64,000 bases of DNA from Streptomyces sp. CB02261 (GTDB lineage Bacteria; Actinomycetota; Actinomycetes; Streptomycetales; Streptomycetaceae): the NCBI RefSeq assembly GCF_001905665.1, contig NZ_LIVX01000006.1, positions 186,001 through 250,000 of the forward strand. Direction: 5' to 3'. Below the pieces are notes generated by a model. The model saw only the letters and a list, made by a program, of their open reading frames with translations, was not told the DNA's origin and made no database searches. Shown here one piece after another: positions 33,246 to 41,992 of the stretch; position 1 is the stretch's first letter, and the number at the start of each line of letters is the position of its first letter. The position numbers and the translations under genes were made by a program.

Positions 33246-35489
33246 ATGACAGCGAACCCGAACCCGGGTCCTTCTCCCGAGTCCGGCGTCCCCGGGCGGC
33301 CCGGGGCCAAGCCCTCGTCCCTAGAGGAGCCCACGCAGCCCCACGGCCCGCTGCCGCCCAAGCCCGACCAGAGCGGCCCGGAGACGGTCAGCCCCACGGG
33401 CCAGGCCACCGGGGAGGACCCCGCCCGGTCGGCCCAGAGCGGCGCGTACCTCACCACCGCGCAGGGCGCCCGGCTGTACGAGACCGACCACTCGCTCAAG
33501 GCCGGCAGCCGTGGACCCGTCCTGCTCCAGGACCACCACCTGCGCGAGAAGATCACCCACTTCGACCACGAACGCATCCCGGAGCGCGTGGTCCACGCGC
33601 GCGGTGCGGCGGCCCACGGCGTGTTCCGGAGCTACGGGACGGCGAGCCGTCTGACGAAGGCCGCGTTCCTCGCCGAAGACGTCGAGACGCCCGTGTTCGT
33701 CCGGTTCTCCACCGTCCTCGGCTCGCGCGGCTCGGCCGACACCGTCCGCGACACCCGCGGGTTCGCGACGAAGTTCTACACCGAGGAGGGGACGTTCGAC
33801 CTCGTCGGGAACAACATCCCGGTCTTCTTCATCCAGGACGCCATCAAGTTCCCCGACGTCATCCACGCCGGCAAGCCGCATCCCGACCGGGAGATCCCGC
33901 AGGCGCAGAGCGCCCACGACACCTTCTGGGACTTCGTGTCGCTGCACACCGAGGCCACCCACCACACCCTGTGGAACATGTCCGACCGCGGCATCCCCCG
34001 CTCCTACCGGATGATGGAGGGCTTCGGCGTCCACACCTTCCGCCTCGTCGGCCACGACGGCACGACGACCCTCGTCAAGTTCCACTGGAAGCCCCGCCTG
34101 GGCGTGCACTCCCTGGTCTGGGAGGAGGCGCAGCTCATCAACGGCATGGACCCCGACTTCCACCGGCGGGACCTGTTCGACGCCATCGAGGCGGGTGCCT
34201 ACCCGGAGTGGGAGCTCGGCGTCCAGACCTTCCCCGACACCCCTGAGCAGACCTTCGAGGGCATCGACCTGCTCGACCCGACGAAGATCGTGCCGGAGGA
34301 ACTCGCGCCCGTGCAGCCGGTCGGTCTGCTCACCCTCAACGCGAACACCAAGAACTACTTCGCCGAGACGGAACAGGTCGCCTTCCACCCCGGCCACCTC
34401 GTGCCCGGCATCGACGTCACGGACGACCCCCTGCTGGCCGGGCGTCTCTTCTCGTATCTGGACACCCAGATCAGCAGGCTCGGCGGCCCCAACTTCGGCC
34501 AGATCCCCATCAACCGTCCGCACGCCCCGGTCAACGACATGCTGCGGGACGGGATGCATCAGACGGCCGTCCACACCGGTGTCGCGCCCTACCACCCCAA
34601 CTCCCTGGACGGCGGCTGCCCGTTCCTCGCCGGTGCGGACACCGGCGCGTACATCGAGGCGCCCGTCCCCGTCCCGGCGTCGACCAAGGGACGTGAGGCG
34701 CCCCAGTCGTTCTCCGACCACTTCGGGCAGCCCCGGCTCTTCTGGCTGAGCATGACGCCGACGGAGCGGGAGCACATCATCGCGGCCTACACCTTCGAGC
34801 TGAGCAAGTGCTACGAACAGGCGGTGAAGGAGCGGGCCCTGACCGTCCTGGCCAACATCGACCCCGTCCTGTGCGAGGGCGTCGCCACGGGTCTCGGCCT
34901 GCCCGTGCCGCCGGCGACGGTGCCGTTCGCCGATGTCCGGCCCAGCCCCGCGCTCTCCCAGCTCGGCGAGACGTGGCCGCTCGACGGGCGTGTCATCGGC
35001 ATCGTCGCCGACGAGACGGACGCGAGCGGCATGGAGGCGGTACGCGCGTTCCGCGAGGCCGCGCTCGCCGCGGGCACGGTCCCGCTGGTGATCGCCGCGA
35101 CCGGGGGCACCCTCGACGCCGACGGAGAGGCGGTCGCGGTGCAGCGCACGTTCGCCGCGGCCCGGTCCACCGAGTTCGACGCCCTGTACGTCGCCGCCTG
35201 CCCCGCTCCGGGCCTCGACGCGCAGGGGGTACGGGACGCGAAGGCCGGCCACGTCGCGACCGACGCCCCGCTCCTCGACCCTCGGGTGTCGTTGCTGCTC
35301 ACCGAGGCGTACCGCCACGGCAAGGCGGTCTGCGCGACGGGCGAGGGCGCGACGGCCCTGGAGGCGGCCCGGCTGCCCGCGGACGCGCCGGGGGTCGTCG
35401 TCGGTGACGACGCCGGGCAGGTGCTGTCCGAGCTCACGGGACTGCTCGCCGCTCACCGCGTGTGGCAGCGGTTCCCCGCGTCGGTCTGA
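33246..35489 (+). CDS. katE: Large-subunit monofunctional catalase (HPII-like)
   Basis: Decomposes hydrogen peroxide. At 747 residues it is of the large-subunit clade. A 60-residue Pro-rich N-terminal arm is followed by the catalytic His in RVVHARGAAAHGVF (about 117), the Asn in LVGNNIPVFFIQDA (about 188) and the haem-ligand Tyr in RLFSYLDTQ (about 404). A C-terminal flavodoxin-like domain spans about 590-747 (GRVIGIVADETDASG..). ATG 33246 has AGGAG 8 bases upstream; the open frame extends earlier without a start signal. A stress-sigma-like promoter lies upstream. An SDR gene follows 38 bases later and may be co-transcribed. Confidence 0.95.
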   Translation: MTANPNPGPSPESGVPGRPGAKPSSLEEPTQPHGPLPPKPDQSGPETVSPTGQATGEDPARSAQSGAYLTTAQGARLYETDHSLKAGSRGPVLLQDHHLREKITHFDHERIPERVVHARGAAAHGVFRSYGTASRLTKAAFLAEDVETPVFVRFSTVLGSRGSADTVRDTRGFATKFYTEEGTFDLVGNNIPVFFIQDAIKFPDVIHAGKPHPDREIPQAQSAHDTFWDFVSLHTEATHHTLWNMSDRGIPRSYRMMEGFGVHTFRLVGHDGTTTLVKFHWKPRLGVHSLVWEEAQLINGMDPDFHRRDLFDAIEAGAYPEWELGVQTFPDTPEQTFEGIDLLDPTKIVPEELAPVQPVGLLTLNANTKNYFAETEQVAFHPGHLVPGIDVTDDPLLAGRLFSYLDTQISRLGGPNFGQIPINRPHAPVNDMLRDGMHQTAVHTGVAPYHPNSLDGGCPFLAGADTGAYIEAPVPVPASTKGREAPQSFSDHFGQPRLFWLSMTPTEREHIIAAYTFELSKCYEQAVKERALTVLANIDPVLCEGVATGLGLPVPPATVPFADVRPSPALSQLGETWPLDGRVIGIVADETDASGMEAVRAFREAALAAGTVPLVIAATGGTLDADGEAVAVQRTFAAARSTEFDALYVAACPAPGLDAQGVRDAKAGHVATDAPLLDPRVSLLLTEAYRHGKAVCATGEGATALEAARLPADAPGVVVGDDAGQVLSELTGLLAAHRVWQRFPASV

Positions 35490-35527
35490 CGGCCGGAGAG
35501 CAACGGACAGGAGGACGAGGACAAGGA

Positions 35528-36370
35528 ATGGACACGCAGCACACGGAGGGAGCGTCCGCCGTCCCCGGTGACCTGACCTTCCGGCCCCGCACCGCCCTGG
35601 TCACCGGCGGGGACTCCGGAATCGGGCGGGCCGTCGCCGTCCGGCTGGCCGAGCAGGGCCTGGACGTCGGCGTCACGTGGCACAGCGACGCGGAGGGCGC
35701 CCACGAGACCGCGGAGGAGGTGCGGCGGCACGGTCGCCGCGCCGTGGTGGAGCATCTGGACCTCACCCGGCTCCCCGAGGCGGCGGACGTCGTCGACCGG
35801 CTCGCCGACGCGCTCGGGAGCATCGACGTCCTCGTCAACAACGCGGGGACCGGCACCGCCACGCCGGTCCTCGACCTGGACCTGGCGACGGTCCGTCAGG
35901 TGCTCGACGTGGACCTGGTCGGTCCGCTGCTCTGCTCCCAGCGGGCGGCCCGGCGCATGATCGCCCAGGGCGGCGGCGGCCGGATCGTGAACGTCACGTC
36001 CGTCCACGAGCACCAGCCGCGCGTGGGCGCGGGGCCGTACTGCGCGGCCAAGGGCGGGTTGGGGCTCCTCACCCAGGTCATGGCCCTGGAACTGGCCGAG
36101 TACGGCATCACGGTCAACGCCGTGGCCCCGGGTGAGATCGCCACGCCCATGACCGGTCAGGAGGACACGGACGTGCGGCGGGAGTCCCGGCCCGGCGTTC
36201 CGCTGGGGCGCCCCGGGGACGCGCGGGAGGTCGCCGCCGTCATCGCCTTCCTGGCCGGTCCCGACGCCTCGTACGTCACGGGCGCTTCCTGGGCCGTGGA
36301 CGGCGGCATGCTCCGCATGGGCCCCATGGCCGGGTCCCACCTGCGGGAGAACGACTGGCGACGCCCCTGA
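35528..36370 (+). CDS. SDR oxidoreductase, glucose-1-dehydrogenase-like
   Basis: A 280-residue classical SDR with TGGDSGIGRAVAVRLAEQG, NNAGTG, a catalytic Ser in NVTSVHEH and YCAAKGGL (Tyr/Lys). The C-terminal VTGASWAVDGGMLRMGPMAG is typical of the YhdG/YhxC-type stress SDRs that often follow catalase genes in Streptomyces and Bacillus. It starts at ATG 35528 with AAGGA close upstream, 38 bases after the catalase. A shared stress promoter would explain the pairing. Substrate unknown. Confidence 0.9.
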   Translation: MDTQHTEGASAVPGDLTFRPRTALVTGGDSGIGRAVAVRLAEQGLDVGVTWHSDAEGAHETAEEVRRHGRRAVVEHLDLTRLPEAADVVDRLADALGSIDVLVNNAGTGTATPVLDLDLATVRQVLDVDLVGPLLCSQRAARRMIAQGGGGRIVNVTSVHEHQPRVGAGPYCAAKGGLGLLTQVMALELAEYGITVNAVAPGEIATPMTGQEDTDVRRESRPGVPLGRPGDAREVAAVIAFLAGPDASYVTGASWAVDGGMLRMGPMAGSHLRENDWRRP

Positions 36371-36432
36371 CCGACGCCGGGCCGGGTGGTGGCGCCGGGC
36401 CGGGCCGGGAGGGCGGTGCCTTCGGGCATCGG

Positions 36433-36464
36433 CGTGGCGCACGGCGGGTCGGCCGTGCGCCACG
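36433..36464. terminator. Bidirectional terminator-like hairpin
   Basis: A 13-bp perfect stem (CGTGGCGCACGGC and its complement) with a 6-base loop between two convergent genes (SDR ending 36370, beta-propeller ending 36468). Confidence 0.75.
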
Positions 36465-36467
36465 TCG

Positions 36468-37430
36468 TCAGGGAGCCGTGCACGTCGGGTCGTCCAGCGC
36501 GCTCACGGTGTACGGGGGCCGGCCCGGCGGTGCGTCGAGCTGGCTGTTGACCACGTAGAGGCGGCAGCCGTGGCGGGCGAGGGTGGTCGGCAGGTCGAGG
36601 GGCCGGTCCGTGAGGCGGTGGGTGATGACGCCCGTGCGCAGTTCCTCGTCGAGGTGTGCGATGTAGACGCCGTGCGGAGCGCCGTGGTTCAGGACCGCGT
36701 AGAGCGTGCGGCCGCGCAGGACCATGCCGTCGGGGCCGAAGGACTGGTCGCCGAGGTCGAGGCGGTCGATCCGCCGGTCGTCGGTACCGATCCGCCAGAC
36801 GGCCTCGGTCCCGTTGGACGCCACGAGCAGGGTGGTACCGGAGGCGTTCGCCACGATGCCGTTCAACAGCCAGTACCGGGCGGGGAACTGGGGGAACGCG
36901 CCGCGGACGTCGAGCCAGGGTTCGAGCGGTCCGATGCGGCCGCCGCGGATCTCCGCCCGGTGGATGACGGGGTTGGCCCAGTCGGTGACGTAGACGGCGT
37001 CGTCGGTCACGGCCAGGTCGTTGAGGTCGGGCGCGCCGAGCGGCCCGTCGGAGGCCGTACGGGTGGCGAGGAGGCGTCCGTGGCGGTCGTGGACGGTCAG
37101 GGTCGCGCCGCCCACCGACAGGACGCGGCCGCGCCGGTCGGTGTGGACGCCGAGGGTGCTGGGGCGCGTTTCGAGGCCGCTCGCGGGGAAGGGGCGGAGG
37201 TCGGGCCGGCCGATGTGGCCGCGGTACAGGGTGCCGTGGCCGTCCGATGAGACGTACATGGTGCCGTCGGGTGCGACGGCGATCCCTTCGGGGAGCACGC
37301 CGGGTGCCCGGGAGACGACATAGGTGTCGGGCAGGTGTCGGGCGGCGGCGGGTCCGGGGGCGGTGGCGAGGGCGGCGAGCAGCGTCACGGCGGTGAGGCA
37401 TGCGGTTCGGACGGCGGGTGCGCGGCGCAT
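36468..37430 (-). CDS. Secreted SMP-30/gluconolactonase-like beta-propeller
   Basis: A 320-residue exported protein. The signal peptide ends near residue 31 (APGPAAARH). The mature part carries repeated blades such as LPEGIAVAPDGTMYVSSDGHG, LNDLAVTDDAVYVTDWANPV and NGIVANASGTTLLVASNGTE, the six-bladed SMP-30/strictosidine-synthase pattern. Two Cys near the C-terminus (RHGCRLYVV, DDPTCTAP) could form a disulfide outside the cell. ATG 37430 has GGAGG 8 bases upstream. It diverges from an ArsR-like regulator across a 122-base region with an inverted repeat, so that regulator may control it. Confidence 0.8.
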   Translation of the reverse strand: MRRAPAVRTACLTAVTLLAALATAPGPAAARHLPDTYVVSRAPGVLPEGIAVAPDGTMYVSSDGHGTLYRGHIGRPDLRPFPASGLETRPSTLGVHTDRRGRVLSVGGATLTVHDRHGRLLATRTASDGPLGAPDLNDLAVTDDAVYVTDWANPVIHRAEIRGGRIGPLEPWLDVRGAFPQFPARYWLLNGIVANASGTTLLVASNGTEAVWRIGTDDRRIDRLDLGDQSFGPDGMVLRGRTLYAVLNHGAPHGVYIAHLDEELRTGVITHRLTDRPLDLPTTLARHGCRLYVVNSQLDAPPGRPPYTVSALDDPTCTAP

Positions 37431-37504
37431 CGGCGGAGCCTCCTGCGGGGGTCGTTGGGGGCGGACACCCGGGAGCCTGCTGGGTCCTGACGGGAAAGGC
37501 ATGT

Positions 37505-37526
37505 CCTTTCATCCCTGGGTGAAAGG
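37505..37526. promoter_or_regulatory. Inverted repeat between beta-propeller and ArsR-like genes
   Basis: CCTTTCA-N8-TGAAAGG, perfect 7-base arms, lies 74 bases from one start and 27 from the other. A GATAAT -10-like box at 37536-37541 lies just beyond, so the repeat would cover the -35 region of the regulator's promoter. Confidence 0.6.
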
Positions 37527-37552
37527 GTCCGGCGCGCCGATAATGGGTCGGC

Positions 37553-38611
37553 ATGATCCGCCTTCACTTCACGGCAGCCGATCTGTGCCGGATCGTCCTC
37601 GCTCCGGCGGTCGACGCGCTGTCCGAGACCGCCCTGAGTCTGCGTCTGAGCCTGCGCCCGGGGCGTGGTCCGGGTGCCGCCGCCGGTCGCGGTGGGGTCC
37701 CCGGGCGTGGGGGGAGCGGCCGTGGCGCCGGGTGGCCGGAGCGGCCGCGGTCGGCCGCCCGGCAGTGGCACCGGTCGCTGCGGGGGGACGCGGGCGCCGG
37801 GGCCGGGGTGCTGGCGCAGCTGGTCACCGAGGACGGCTTCGTACCGGACTTCCTGTTGCAGCCCGGGGCGCACGGTCTCGCCGACGCGCTGGGGGCGGTG
37901 GCCGCCACGCCGGTGGAGCGGCTGGCGCGGGACCTCGGGATTCCCGAGGCGACCGGCTGGAACGGCGGTCTGGCCCGGCCGGGCCGGTGGGCCCGGGAGT
38001 TCGCCGACGGCTCCCCCGCCGCGGCCCGCGCCCTGGCCGGCGACACGCGCCGCTACTTCGCGGCGGCGGTCGAACCGGTCTGGCCGCGGATCCGCAGCGA
38101 CGCGCTGACCGATCGGGCGCTGCGGGCCGAGATGCTGCTGCGCGGGGGCGTCGACGCCCTGCTGACCACGCTCGGGACGACGTGGCGGTGGCAGGCGCCG
38201 ACGCTGCACCTGCCGTCCGGGTCGACGTACGACATCCCGTTGTGCGGGCGGGGGTTGCTGCTGGTGCCGTCGTGGTTCGCGACGGGTCCGCTGGTGATGT
38301 ACCGCCCCGAGGCGGCGACGGTGCTCGTCTATCCCATGTACGACGGGGAGGTCGCGGGCCCGGAGGGAGGCGGGGAGCGCCCGGAGGCGCTGGCGGCGCT
38401 GCTGGGCCGTACCCGGGCGCGGGTGCTGGCGCAGCTGCGCTCCCCCGCCACCACCACGGCGCTCGCCGAGCGGGCGGGGGTGTCGCTCGCGGCGGCCAGT
38501 CAGCACGCGGGGGTGCTGCGGGGCGCCGGTCTCGTCGACACCGTGCGGACCGGTTCGGCGGTGCTCCACAGCCTCACCCCGCTGGGGTGGTCCCTGCTGG
38601 CGGGGGTGTGA
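37553..38611 (+). CDS. ArsR-like winged-helix regulator with N-terminal effector domain
   Basis: A 352-residue protein. Residues 1-~255 match the N-terminal region typical of large Streptomyces ArsR-type regulators (LCRIVLAPAVDALSETALSL, FVPDFLLQPG). The C-terminus holds the winged helix: LLGRTRARVLAQLRSPATTT, LAERAGVSLAAASQHAGVLR, GLVDTVRTGSAVLHSLTPLG. Such proteins repress a neighbouring gene. The start ATG 37553 lies very close to a GATAAT box, so the message may have a very short leader. The divergent gene is the secreted beta-propeller, its probable target. Confidence 0.85.
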   Translation: MIRLHFTAADLCRIVLAPAVDALSETALSLRLSLRPGRGPGAAAGRGGVPGRGGSGRGAGWPERPRSAARQWHRSLRGDAGAGAGVLAQLVTEDGFVPDFLLQPGAHGLADALGAVAATPVERLARDLGIPEATGWNGGLARPGRWAREFADGSPAAARALAGDTRRYFAAAVEPVWPRIRSDALTDRALRAEMLLRGGVDALLTTLGTTWRWQAPTLHLPSGSTYDIPLCGRGLLLVPSWFATGPLVMYRPEAATVLVYPMYDGEVAGPEGGGERPEALAALLGRTRARVLAQLRSPATTTALAERAGVSLAAASQHAGVLRGAGLVDTVRTGSAVLHSLTPLGWSLLAGV

Positions 38612-38627
38612 GGGTGCGGCGGAGGCG

Positions 38628-38999
38628 CTACTTCTCGGTGCGGCCCGCGTGGCGGGCCCAGAGGATGAGGGGGAGCTGGAGGGGAAGCCGCGCGTAGGCG
38701 AGCGTCTTGGCGGGGGTCGAGCGGTTCCGCCAGTCGTAGGCCATCTTGACGTTGGCCGGGAAGACTCCCGCGAAGAACAGGGCCGTCGCACGGGCGGTCA
38801 CCTGTCGGGTCGCCGGGATCGCGAGCCCCGCGGCCAGGGCGAGTTCCACCGCGCCGCTGGCCGCCGTCCAGGAGCGCGGTTCGCCCGGGAGAGCGCGCGG
38901 CACGATGGCGTCGAACTGCCTGGGGGCGACGAAGTGGGCGACGCCGGCCGAGGCGAGCAGACCGGCGAGGAGGAGCGCGGAGCGTGCGGGCGAGGGCAT
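38628..38999 (-). CDS. DoxX-family membrane protein
   Basis: A 123-residue protein with four hydrophobic segments (ALLLAGLLASAGVAHFVAP, AAGAVELALAAGLAIP, TALFFAGVFPANVKMAYDW and a final LQLPLILWARHAG). The N-terminal AGVAHFVAPRQFD and the PANVKMAYDW region match the DoxX/DoxD group linked to redox and membrane stress in actinobacteria. ATG 38999 opens the frame, with GGAAT-type bases upstream. It diverges from the phosphoribosyltransferase-transketolase gene. Confidence 0.8.
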   Translation of the reverse strand: MPSPARSALLLAGLLASAGVAHFVAPRQFDAIVPRALPGEPRSWTAASGAVELALAAGLAIPATRQVTARATALFFAGVFPANVKMAYDWRNRSTPAKTLAYARLPLQLPLILWARHAGRTEK

Positions 39000-39245
39000 C
39001 GGATTCCTTCGAACGGGAGGGCCGGGCGCGGGCGCGGTGCGGCCGGAGAGCGGCCGAGCCGGTAGTTACTGAAGGGTAAGTATGCAGCAGCCCCCGGTCT
39101 CCTGTCCTGCCCTTCCGGTCTCGGAACCAGGACGTCTGCCGCCATGACCTCCCCGGGACCGGGTAGTCGCCCGGGTGGCCAGGCTCGGACGTCCCAGGCC
39201 CCTGGCCGGCGGCGTCCGGCATCGCGCAGGGAAGGATAATCTCCG

Positions 39246-41771
39246 ATGCGGTTCCACGATCATCGACAGGCAGGGAAGGAACTCGCCGCCCGACTCGTCG
39301 ACCGGGCGGCGGGCGGACGCCTCGCGGACCCCGTCGTACTCGCGCTGCCACGCGGCGGGGTGCCCGTCGCGGCGGAGGTCGCCCGGGCGCTCGGTACCCC
39401 GATGGACGTGCTGGTGGCACGGAAGATCGGCCTGCCCGACCGGCCCGAGGTCGGCGTCGGCGCCATCGTGGGCGAGGACGCGCCCGTGTTCGACGAGGCG
39501 AGCCTGGCGATGCTCGGGATGAGCGAGGACGAGTTCGCCTCCGAGGTCGCACGCCAGCGGACCGAGCTGCACCGCCGGGACGATCTGTACCGGCAGGGCA
39601 GGCCGGAGCCCGCCACGGCCGGCCGGAACGTGGTCCTCGTCGACGACGGGCTCGCCACGGGCGTCACCGCACGGGCCGCCCTGCGCCATCTGCGCGGCAC
39701 GCACCCGGACCGGCTGATCCTCGCCGTCCCGGTCTGCTCCCCGGCGGCCCACGACGCCATGCGCCACGAGGCCGACGAGGTGATCTGTCTGCACCGGCCG
39801 GACTCCTTCCGGTCGGTCGGCCAGTGGTACGAGGAGTTCCCCCAGGTCACCGACAACGAGGTGATCTCGACCCTGCGCACCCCGAGGCTCAGCCCCGCGA
39901 CCGCGCTGGGCCCCGGGAGCGACCTCGATCAGGTCTTCGAGCTGGCGCAGCAGCTGCGGGTGGACTCCGTGCGGGCCAGTACGGCCGCCGGGTCCGGGCA
40001 TCCCACGTCCAGCCTGTCCGCCGCCGACCTCATGGCGGTCCTGCTCACACGCCACCTGCGCTACGACTGGGAGGCGCCCGACGATCCGGCGGCGGACCAC
40101 CTCGTCTTCTCCAAGGGGCACGCCTCGCCGCTGTTGTACGCGATGTTCAAGGCGGCCGGGGCGATCGACGACGACGAGCTGATGACGACGTACCGCCGCT
40201 CCGGTCACCGCCTGCAGGGCCACCCCACGCCCGTGCTGCCGTGGGTGGACGTGGCCACCGGCTCGCTCGGGCAGGGCGTCGCGTACGGCGTGGGGATGGC
40301 CCTCGCGGGCCGCGACCTGGAGAAGCGCGACTTCCGGGTGTGGGTGCTGTGCGGTGACAGCGAGATGACCGAGGGGTCGGTGTGGGAGGCCCTCGACCGG
40401 GCGGGACACCATCGGCTGGCCAATCTCACCGTCCTCGTCGACGTGAACCGCCTCGGTCAGTGCGGTCCCACGGAGCTGGAGTGGGACACCGACGCCTACG
40501 CACGCCGTGTCGAGGCGTTCGGCTGCCGGCCGATCGTGATCGACGGCCACGACCTGGAGGCGATCGACCGGGCGCTGACCACGGCCGCCGACGGGCAGGG
40601 GCCCACCGTCGTCATCGCCAGGACCGTCAAGGGGCGCGGCGTGTCCGAGGTCGCCGACAAGAACGGCTGGCACGGCAAGCCGCTGCCCCAGGACATGGCG
40701 GACCGGGCCGTCGCCGAACTCGGCGGCGTACGCGACCTGAGGGCGCGCGGCCCCCGGCCGCCCGCCACACCGTCCGCGGACCCCGTCACCGCCGAGGCCC
40801 GCGACACGCGACCGCCGTCGCTCCCCCGCTTCGACGTCGGCGACGAGATCGCCACCCGTGTCGCCTTCGGCGCCGCCCTCGCGGCCCTCGGCGCCCGGCC
40901 CGACGTCGTCGCCCTGGACGCCGAGGTCGGGAACTCCACCCACGCCCAGGACTTCCGCGAGGAGCACCCCGAGCGGTACTTCCAGAGTTACATCGCCGAG
41001 CAGCAGATGATCGCCGACGCCGTCGGCATGGCCGTGCGCGGCTTCCGTCCGTACGCCACCACCTTCGCCGCCTTCCTCACCCGTGCGCACGACTTCATCC
41101 GCATGGCCGCGGTCTCACAGATCGGCATGTCCCTGTGCGGGACGCACTGCGGCGTCGAGATCGGCGCGGACGGCCCCTCGCAGATGGGGCTCGAGGACCT
41201 CGCCATGATGCGCGCCGTCCGCGGCTCCACCGTCCTCTACCCGAGCGACGCGACCTCGGCGGCGGCCCTGACCTTCGCCATGGCCGACCTGGACGGCATC
41301 TCGTACCTGCGCACGACCCGTGGGGCCTACCCCGTGCTCTACCCGGACGGGGAGACCTTCCCCGTGGGCGGCGCCAAGGTCCTGCGCCGGAGCGAGGACG
41401 ACCGGGTCACGCTCATCGGTGCGGGCGTCACCCTCCACGAGTGCCTCGCCGCCGCCGGGCGGCTGGCCGAGGACGGCATCCCGGCGCGTGTCGTCGACCT
41501 GTACTCCGTGAAACCGGTGGACGTCGACGTCCTCACCGCCGCGGCCCGGGAGACCGGCGCTCTCGTCGTGGTCGAGGACCACCGTCCGCAGGGCGGGATC
41601 GGCGAAGCCGTGCTGTCGGCCCTCGCTCCGGACGGCCACGTTCCCGCCTTCGCCCACCTGGCGGTCACCGGCCTTCCGGGCTCGGGCACCACGGACGAGT
41701 CGCTCGACGCGGCCGGCATCTCCCGCACCCATGTCGTCGGGGCCGCCCGCCGGCTCGTCGGGCGGCGGTGA
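39246..41771 (+). CDS. Phosphoribosyltransferase-transketolase fusion protein
   Basis: A single uninterrupted 841-codon gene. Residues 1-~215 are a type I phosphoribosyltransferase: ALPRGGVPVAAEVARALG and the PRPP loop VLVDDGLATGVTARAAL (about 131-147). Residues ~225-841 are a full transketolase: SGHPTSSLSAADLMAVLL, SKGHAS, the thiamine-diphosphate motif GDSEMTEGSVWEALDRA..VNRLGQ (about 369-400), the catalytic Glu in YIAEQQMIADAVG (about 585) and a C-terminal domain. A linker of about 15 residues joins them. Transketolase yields ribose-5-phosphate, the precursor of PRPP used by the first domain, so a metabolic link is conceivable. The start ATG 39246 has AAGGAT upstream. Confidence 0.9.
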   Translation: MRFHDHRQAGKELAARLVDRAAGGRLADPVVLALPRGGVPVAAEVARALGTPMDVLVARKIGLPDRPEVGVGAIVGEDAPVFDEASLAMLGMSEDEFASEVARQRTELHRRDDLYRQGRPEPATAGRNVVLVDDGLATGVTARAALRHLRGTHPDRLILAVPVCSPAAHDAMRHEADEVICLHRPDSFRSVGQWYEEFPQVTDNEVISTLRTPRLSPATALGPGSDLDQVFELAQQLRVDSVRASTAAGSGHPTSSLSAADLMAVLLTRHLRYDWEAPDDPAADHLVFSKGHASPLLYAMFKAAGAIDDDELMTTYRRSGHRLQGHPTPVLPWVDVATGSLGQGVAYGVGMALAGRDLEKRDFRVWVLCGDSEMTEGSVWEALDRAGHHRLANLTVLVDVNRLGQCGPTELEWDTDAYARRVEAFGCRPIVIDGHDLEAIDRALTTAADGQGPTVVIARTVKGRGVSEVADKNGWHGKPLPQDMADRAVAELGGVRDLRARGPRPPATPSADPVTAEARDTRPPSLPRFDVGDEIATRVAFGAALAALGARPDVVALDAEVGNSTHAQDFREEHPERYFQSYIAEQQMIADAVGMAVRGFRPYATTFAAFLTRAHDFIRMAAVSQIGMSLCGTHCGVEIGADGPSQMGLEDLAMMRAVRGSTVLYPSDATSAAALTFAMADLDGISYLRTTRGAYPVLYPDGETFPVGGAKVLRRSEDDRVTLIGAGVTLHECLAAAGRLAEDGIPARVVDLYSVKPVDVDVLTAAARETGALVVVEDHRPQGGIGEAVLSALAPDGHVPAFAHLAVTGLPGSGTTDESLDAAGISRTHVVGAARRLVGRR

Positions 41772-41992
41772 CTCCACGCCGGCGCCGCTGCCCGGCTGGA
41801 GGGGAAGCGTGCCGAGCAGCGGCATCCGGCGGCTGCCCGGCGGCAGGACGCCCATGCGCGATCGGTTCGCCGCAAATGTACGAATCCGGGGAGTAGGGCC
41901 ATCCGGCTCGGGTACCCGCCCGACCGGGCTTCGGATGGGCGCATCGGGGCACTGCGGCCCGGCCCGGGACAGACGACGGGAAGGTGGCAGCG

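Noticed and set aside
33321..35456. A 711-codon open frame on the minus strand
   Set aside because: Exact antisense shadow of the catalase gene.
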